Positions 6,400 through 7,099 of a stretch of DNA of 7,099 nt are shown piece by piece. Source of the stretch: an uncultured Parasphingopyxis sp. (GTDB lineage: Bacteria; Pseudomonadota; Alphaproteobacteria; Sphingomonadales; Sphingomonadaceae); assembly GCA_905479515.1 (NCBI GenBank), contig CAJQMX010000240.1, forward strand, positions 1-7,099, read 5' to 3'. Below the pieces are notes generated by a model, which saw only the letters and a list, made by a program, of their open reading frames with translations, was not told the DNA's origin and made no database searches. Each line of letters opens with the position of its first letter. Positions within the stretch are counted from its first letter, which is position 1. A program made the translations under genes and the position numbers.

Positions 6400-6918
6400 A
6401 TGAATTACCCGCCATTCGTTGATTTGCTAGCACTTTCCAAGAGCCGTAATCGTACTAAAAAACAGCAAAAACTAAATGGCCTTCTCGTCCAAGCATGGCG
6501 CGCTGAAGCATGTTTGGGCGACCTTCTTCAAGCAAGTGATTGCTGTAAAATCCTTAGAGCTAAAGTAGACCAGACAGACGAAACGTTTGGGCCTCAAGAG
6601 CAAACAATTGTAAAAGCGCTTCAAACGACCGCCGTTAGTTTGTATGTTCGCGCAACATCAACTGGTGGAAAGCTCGGAGAGCGAGGCTCAATTCAGTTAA
6701 ACAAGAAACAATTGACGAAAGACCAGAATGAAGATCACAAGGCTCTCATCACGCTTCGAAATCAAGCTCTGGCGCACGTAAATCCTGAGCACCAAATGGG
6801 AACTCGGGTTTGGCACAAGGTCTCACTGTTTGCTGTGCCCAATGGGACAGGGCGGTGGATGCCCGCCGCAGCAACTAATGAAACAACTTGGAATCGTGAG
6901 ACTGTTGAATGTCACTGA
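6400..6918 (+). CDS. HEPN-like protein, 3' end altered by IS21 insertion
   Basis: This 172-residue mostly helical soluble protein is not one I can name. The most telling segment is ITLRNQALAHVNPE (117-130). R120, N121 and H126 fit the R-x4-6-H motif of HEPN ribonucleases, where a polar residue commonly follows the arginine, and the segment sits at the end of a predicted helix as in that fold. HEPN proteins act as RNA-cleaving toxins or abortive-infection effectors, so a defence or toxin role is possible. The motif is short and also occurs in non-catalytic helical proteins. The ATG at 6400 is chosen because AGGAAG (6388-6393) lies 6 nt upstream; a further ATG at 6286 lacks this. The final Cys, His and stop (6910-6918) are encoded by the IS21 terminal repeat. 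The native C-terminus is therefore lost, though by how much cannot be told here. No partner antitoxin gene is evident, unless the upstream pair is involved. Confidence 0.7.
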   Translation: MNYPPFVDLLALSKSRNRTKKQQKLNGLLVQAWRAEACLGDLLQASDCCKILRAKVDQTDETFGPQEQTIVKALQTTAVSLYVRATSTGGKLGERGSIQLNKKQLTKDQNEDHKALITLRNQALAHVNPEHQMGTRVWHKVSLFAVPNGTGRWMPAAATNETTWNRETVECH

Positions 6919-6962
6919 GAACTGACCCGGTAGCCCCATAAATTGTCACTGAGAATTGACCC
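6910..6962 (+). repeat. IS21 terminal repeats, two direct copies
   Basis: Two 19-bp direct copies at 6910-6928 and 6944-6962 differ at a single position (C versus T). They are the outer and inner transposase-binding repeats of the IS left end. The outer copy supplies the stop codon of the interrupted gene. Confidence 0.88.
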
Positions 6963-7015
6963 ATGTGAACACATTACCCTGACGGTTTTGTTCAGGGAGA
7001 CATGGATTGATAGAC

Positions 7016-7099
7016 ATGGGATTTTTAAGTGTTATTCGACGTTGGGCATTACGTGACAAAATGCCAATTCGCGAGATTGCGCGCCGGACTGGGCTTTCT
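7016..7099 (+). CDS. istA: IS21-family transposase IstA, N-terminal fragment
   Basis: Only the first 28 codons are in the window. The peptide begins MGFLSVIRRWALRDKMPIRE and continues IARRTGLS, the start of the N-terminal helix-turn-helix with which IstA transposases bind IS21 ends. IstA carries a DDE integrase core further on and works with the ATPase IstB, normally encoded directly downstream; both would lie to the right of this window. The ATG at 7016 is preferred because an earlier ATG (7002) meets a stop after two codons. The frame is open at the right edge, so nothing can be said about intactness. Confidence 0.9.
   Translation, partial: MGFLSVIRRWALRDKMPIREIARRTGLS

Larger units (their letters stand above)
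6910..7099 (+). mobile_element. Left end of an IS21-family insertion sequence
   Basis: The element begins TGTCACTGAGAACTGACCC (6910-6928), and a near-identical copy with one C-to-T change lies at 6944-6962, 34 bp further in. Repeated terminal motifs beginning with TG are characteristic of IS21-family ends and are bound by the transposase. The start of istA follows after 53 bp. The right end is outside the window, so completeness and the target duplication (possibly the bases just before 6910) cannot be judged. Confidence 0.9.

Overview
The window looks like an accessory, island-like stretch from a Gram-negative bacterium, most plausibly an alphaproteobacterium. That placement is an inference from the moderate GC content, the style of the serine recombinase and IS21-type end, and the general look of the intergenic DNA. 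No rRNA, tRNA or core housekeeping gene is present to confirm it.

Layout from left to right. Positions 1-406 carry no convincing gene. Positions 407-2863 (minus strand) encode an 818-residue protein. It has an N-terminal HsdR-like PD-(D/E)XK nuclease domain, a central P-loop NTPase resembling STAND/AAA-type ATPases, and a C-terminal region with a probable winged helix; it is a good candidate for a single-protein defence effector. Positions 2864-3293 are intergenic and hold the divergent 5' regions of this gene and of a plus-strand serine resolvase (3294-3986). The resolvase is preceded by a cluster of GGAC(A) motifs and a short inverted repeat. Positions 3987-4754 are a long non-coding stretch rich in secondary structure. 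It holds two inverted copies of a GC-rich hairpin, a third two-hairpin motif, a 20-codon hydrophobic micro-ORF with a good ribosome binding site, and a perfect 11-bp-arm palindrome ahead of the next operon.

Positions 4755-6265 are a tightly coupled two-gene operon (376 and 127 residues, 4-nt overlap at TTGA). Both belong, from memory, to widespread families without known function that tend to sit side by side. Positions 6400-6918 encode a 172-residue protein with an R-N-x4-H motif reminiscent of HEPN ribonucleases. Its 3' end runs straight into the left end of an IS21-family element: the last two codons and the stop codon are supplied by the IS repeat. The IS continues beyond the right edge with the first 28 codons of istA.

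Taken together, the window combines a nuclease-ATPase, a recombinase, a conserved unknown gene pair, a HEPN-like gene and an insertion sequence. This is the composition expected of a defence or mobile island. No complete, named defence system can be recognised, and the functional links between the blocks are inference only.
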